In this document: positions 62,525 to 64,000 of the stretch, one piece after another | Layout: each line of letters starts with the position of its first letter | How positions within the stretch are numbered: the stretch's first letter is position 1 | Assembly: GCF_002165135.1 (NCBI RefSeq) | Contig: NZ_NFZQ01000003.1 | Span: forward strand, 124,001 to 188,000 | Direction: 5' to 3' | Origin: Pseudomonas sp. SID14000 | GTDB lineage: Bacteria > Pseudomonadota > Gammaproteobacteria > Pseudomonadales > Pseudomonadaceae | Length of the DNA: 64,000 nt | Translations under genes and position numbers: made by a program | The notes under the pieces: model-generated | What the model saw: the letters and a program-made list of their open reading frames with translations, nothing else | The model's database searches: none | What the model was told of the DNA's origin: nothing

Positions 62525-63445
62525 ATGACCACCGCCACGTCCATCGACCCGAGCCTGGAACTGCAACGCCAGGAGCTTGCCGAGTTGATCCGCCGCCACG
62601 CCGGGGAGCCTCACGGCCCGGCATCGGCCATCGATGACCTGTACCTGGTGCGCTACACCGAAAACGTGCGCTCGGTACCAACCCTGGCGCAACCCGCGCT
62701 GTGCATCCTCGCCCAGGGCAGCAAAAGCCTGTTTCTCGGTGACGAGCAGTATGCCTACGACCCGCTGCACTACATGGTGGTCTCGGTAACCTTGCCGCTT
62801 AGCGGCGTAAAGCTCGACGCCAGCCCCGAGCACCCGAGCCTTGGACTGCGCATGGACCTGGACCCGGCCGAAATCAGCCAGCTGATCGCCGAAAGCGGGC
62901 CGATGCTGGTGCCCAACCGGCCTTCCGGTCGTGGCTTGTATGTGGAAAGAACCGATGCCGCGTTGCTCGACGCCTTGCTGCGGCTGATACGCCTGCTGGA
63001 CACCCCTCGCGACATCGCGATGCTGGCGCCGCTGTTCCGTCGGGAGATTCTGTACCGCCTGCTGCGTGGGCCGCAGGGCTATCGGTTGTACGAAATCGCC
63101 TTGGCCAACAGCCAGACCCACCGGGTTTGCCAGGCCATCACCTGGCTCAACCAGAACTACCAGTTGCCTTTGCGCATCGAAGACCTGGCGAGGGAGGTCA
63201 ACCTCAGCACCTCGACCTTGCACCACCGGTTCAAGGCCGTGACGTCGATGAGCCCGTTGCAATACCAGAAGCAACTGCGTCTGCAGGAGGCGCGGCGGCT
63301 GATGCTGAATGACGGGCTCGAGGCGGCGGTGGCGGCCTACCGGGTGGGGTATGAAAGCCCGTCACAGTTCAGCCGTGAGTACAGCCGGCTGTATGGCGCG
63401 CCGCCGATTCGTGATGTGGCCAGGTTGCGAGCGACTGCTGGCTGA
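62525..63445 (+). CDS. AraC-family transcriptional regulator
   Basis: This 306-residue regulator has the AraC_N type cupin domain (about residues 30-190, with LYLVRYTENVRSVPTLAQPALCILAQGSKSLFLGDEQYAYDP). The C-terminal AraC/XylS DNA-binding domain (residues 205-300) contains RIEDLAREVNLSTSTLHHRFKAVTSMSP and AAYRVGYESPSQFSREYSRLYG. ATG 62525 was chosen over upstream in-frame codons because a purine-rich GAGGAAAGCC lies just before it. It may control the divergent ABM gene. It is followed by a REP pair. Confidence 0.9.
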   Translation: MTTATSIDPSLELQRQELAELIRRHAGEPHGPASAIDDLYLVRYTENVRSVPTLAQPALCILAQGSKSLFLGDEQYAYDPLHYMVVSVTLPLSGVKLDASPEHPSLGLRMDLDPAEISQLIAESGPMLVPNRPSGRGLYVERTDAALLDALLRLIRLLDTPRDIAMLAPLFRREILYRLLRGPQGYRLYEIALANSQTHRVCQAITWLNQNYQLPLRIEDLAREVNLSTSTLHHRFKAVTSMSPLQYQKQLRLQEARRLMLNDGLEAAVAAYRVGYESPSQFSREYSRLYGAPPIRDVARLRATAG

Positions 63446-63456
63446 GTTCGGCTTTG

Positions 63457-63568
63457 CCTGTGCCGGCCTCTTCGCGGGTAAACCCGCTCCCACAGGTTTT
63501 GCACAGATACTGAAAACTGTGCAGTACCTGTGGGAGCGGGTTTACCCGCGAAGAGGCCGGTACAGGCA
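63457..63568. repeat. REP pair (inverted)
   Basis: Two inverted REP units (63457-63496 and 63527-63568) with a GCACAG/CTGTGC inner repeat between them separate the AraC gene from the convergent thiamine-diphosphate enzyme gene. Confidence 0.9.
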
Positions 63569-63579
63569 ATGGCTTCACT

Positions 63580-64000
63580 TCAACCCAGCACAGCCACCTG
63601 CCACTGATTCTGGTCAACCTGGATCAAGGTCGGCCCCTTGCGCTCCACTGCCTGCCCCAACGCCACCTGCAGCTGCGCCACATCTGCCACCTGTTCTGCC
63701 GCCGCGCCCAAGGCCCGCGCCACACCAATGAAGTCCGGCGTATGGATATCCACCCCCACCGGCTCGATCGCCCGATTGACCATGTACTTCTTGATTTCCT
63801 CGTACCCCTGGTTGTTCCACAGCAACACGATCAGCGGCACCTGCGCCTCCACTGCGCTGGCCAGCTCCGGCAAGGTGAACTGCAAACCGCCGTCACCAAT
63901 CAGGCACACCGCAGGTGCACGCTCGCCGACCTGCTCCGCGCTGCCCAGCCAGGCGCCCATGGCCGCCGGCAACGCATAACCAAGGGTGCCGTAGCCGGTC
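63580..64000 (-). CDS. Thiamine-diphosphate-dependent enzyme, 3' part (partial)
   Basis: The C-terminal part of a thiamine-diphosphate enzyme of the acetolactate-synthase/decarboxylase type; the gene starts beyond the right edge of the window. Visible are TGYGTLGYALPAAMG, the ThDP-binding GDGG...N motif in VCLIGDGGLQFTLPEL with LWNNQGYEEI, and the final QVDQNQWQVAVLG. About 140 residues are present. Candidates are acetolactate synthase-like or 5-guanidino-2-oxopentanoate decarboxylase (AruI-like) enzymes; the substrate cannot be fixed from this part. Confidence 0.88.
   Translation of the reverse strand, partial: TGYGTLGYALPAAMGAWLGSAEQVGERAPAVCLIGDGGLQFTLPELASAVEAQVPLIVLLWNNQGYEEIKKYMVNRAIEPVGVDIHTPDFIGVARALGAAAEQVADVAQLQVALGQAVERKGPTLIQVDQNQWQVAVLG

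Overview
The window is a chromosomal segment of a Pseudomonas, almost certainly of the P. putida group. It is GC-rich and carries the typical REP palindromes (TTCGCGGGTAAACCCGCTCCC type) in many intergenic gaps. It also has the algU-mucA-mucB-mucD and lepA-lepB-rnc-era-recO-pdxJ blocks and a PhaG-type (R)-3-hydroxyacyl transferase gene. As far as I remember, the core gene order matches P. putida KT2440. No prophage, IS element, CRISPR array or plasmid function was seen.

Layout. 0.1-2.2 kb: a CopR/CopS-like metal two-component system. 2.3-12.3 kb (minus strand): pdxJ, recO, era, rnc, lepB, lepA, then mucD, mucB, mucA and algU, with two sigma-E-type promoters upstream of algU. 12.7-15.1 kb: nadB, followed by an unusual 262-bp tandem array built from a nadB fragment and a REP element. 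15.1-17.8 kb: ygfX/sdhE, divergent ygfZ and an HDOD gene. 17.9-25.7 kb: a tricarboxylate uptake unit, with tctE-tctD reading one way and opdH-tctC-tctB-tctA-abrB the other. 25.8-32.6 kb: ung, an acyl-CoA hydratase/hydrolase gene, a tyrosine-rich lipoprotein, a CWC protein, rsuA, phaG, tRNA-Gly(CCC) and a SulP transporter.

32.7-49.9 kb is the accessory part. A complete Flp/Tad pilus locus runs on the minus strand from flp (46.6 kb) to tadD (33.8 kb). It includes a MoxR/AAA-type ATPase not usual in described tad loci and a 93-residue lipoprotein. An AraC-type regulator with a degenerate receiver domain diverges from flp. The island is bracketed by an intact DUF4917 gene on the left and a decayed copy of the same gene on the right. 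Beyond that lie AT-richer genes: a probable heme-oxygenase-fold iron enzyme, possibly 5'-truncated, and a TSUP transporter.

50-59.4 kb returns to core genes: a methyltransferase, a TPM protein, bglX, and dctB-dctD next to an alpha-ketoglutarate-type MFS transporter that has a good sigma-54 promoter. 59.4-64 kb holds an array of four alternating half-sites at 17-bp pitch, a four-repeat membrane protein, a secreted protein made of tandem AEDGFDRTGGQRF units, a flavin reductase, two small genes, a 25-bp-arm perfect palindrome, an AraC regulator, and the 3' part of a thiamine-diphosphate enzyme gene that runs off the window.

Genes that appear to work together are TctD/TctE with OpdH-TctCBA (citrate-like uptake), DctB/DctD with the sigma-54 promoter and the MFS transporter (C4/C5 dicarboxylates), AlgU with MucA, MucB and MucD (envelope stress), and the Tad genes with the divergent AraC regulator (surface pili). 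The leads I rate highest are the repeat-peptide gene, the nadB-derived tandem array, the DUF4917-bracketed tad island with its extra ATPase, and the 17-bp-pitch half-site array.
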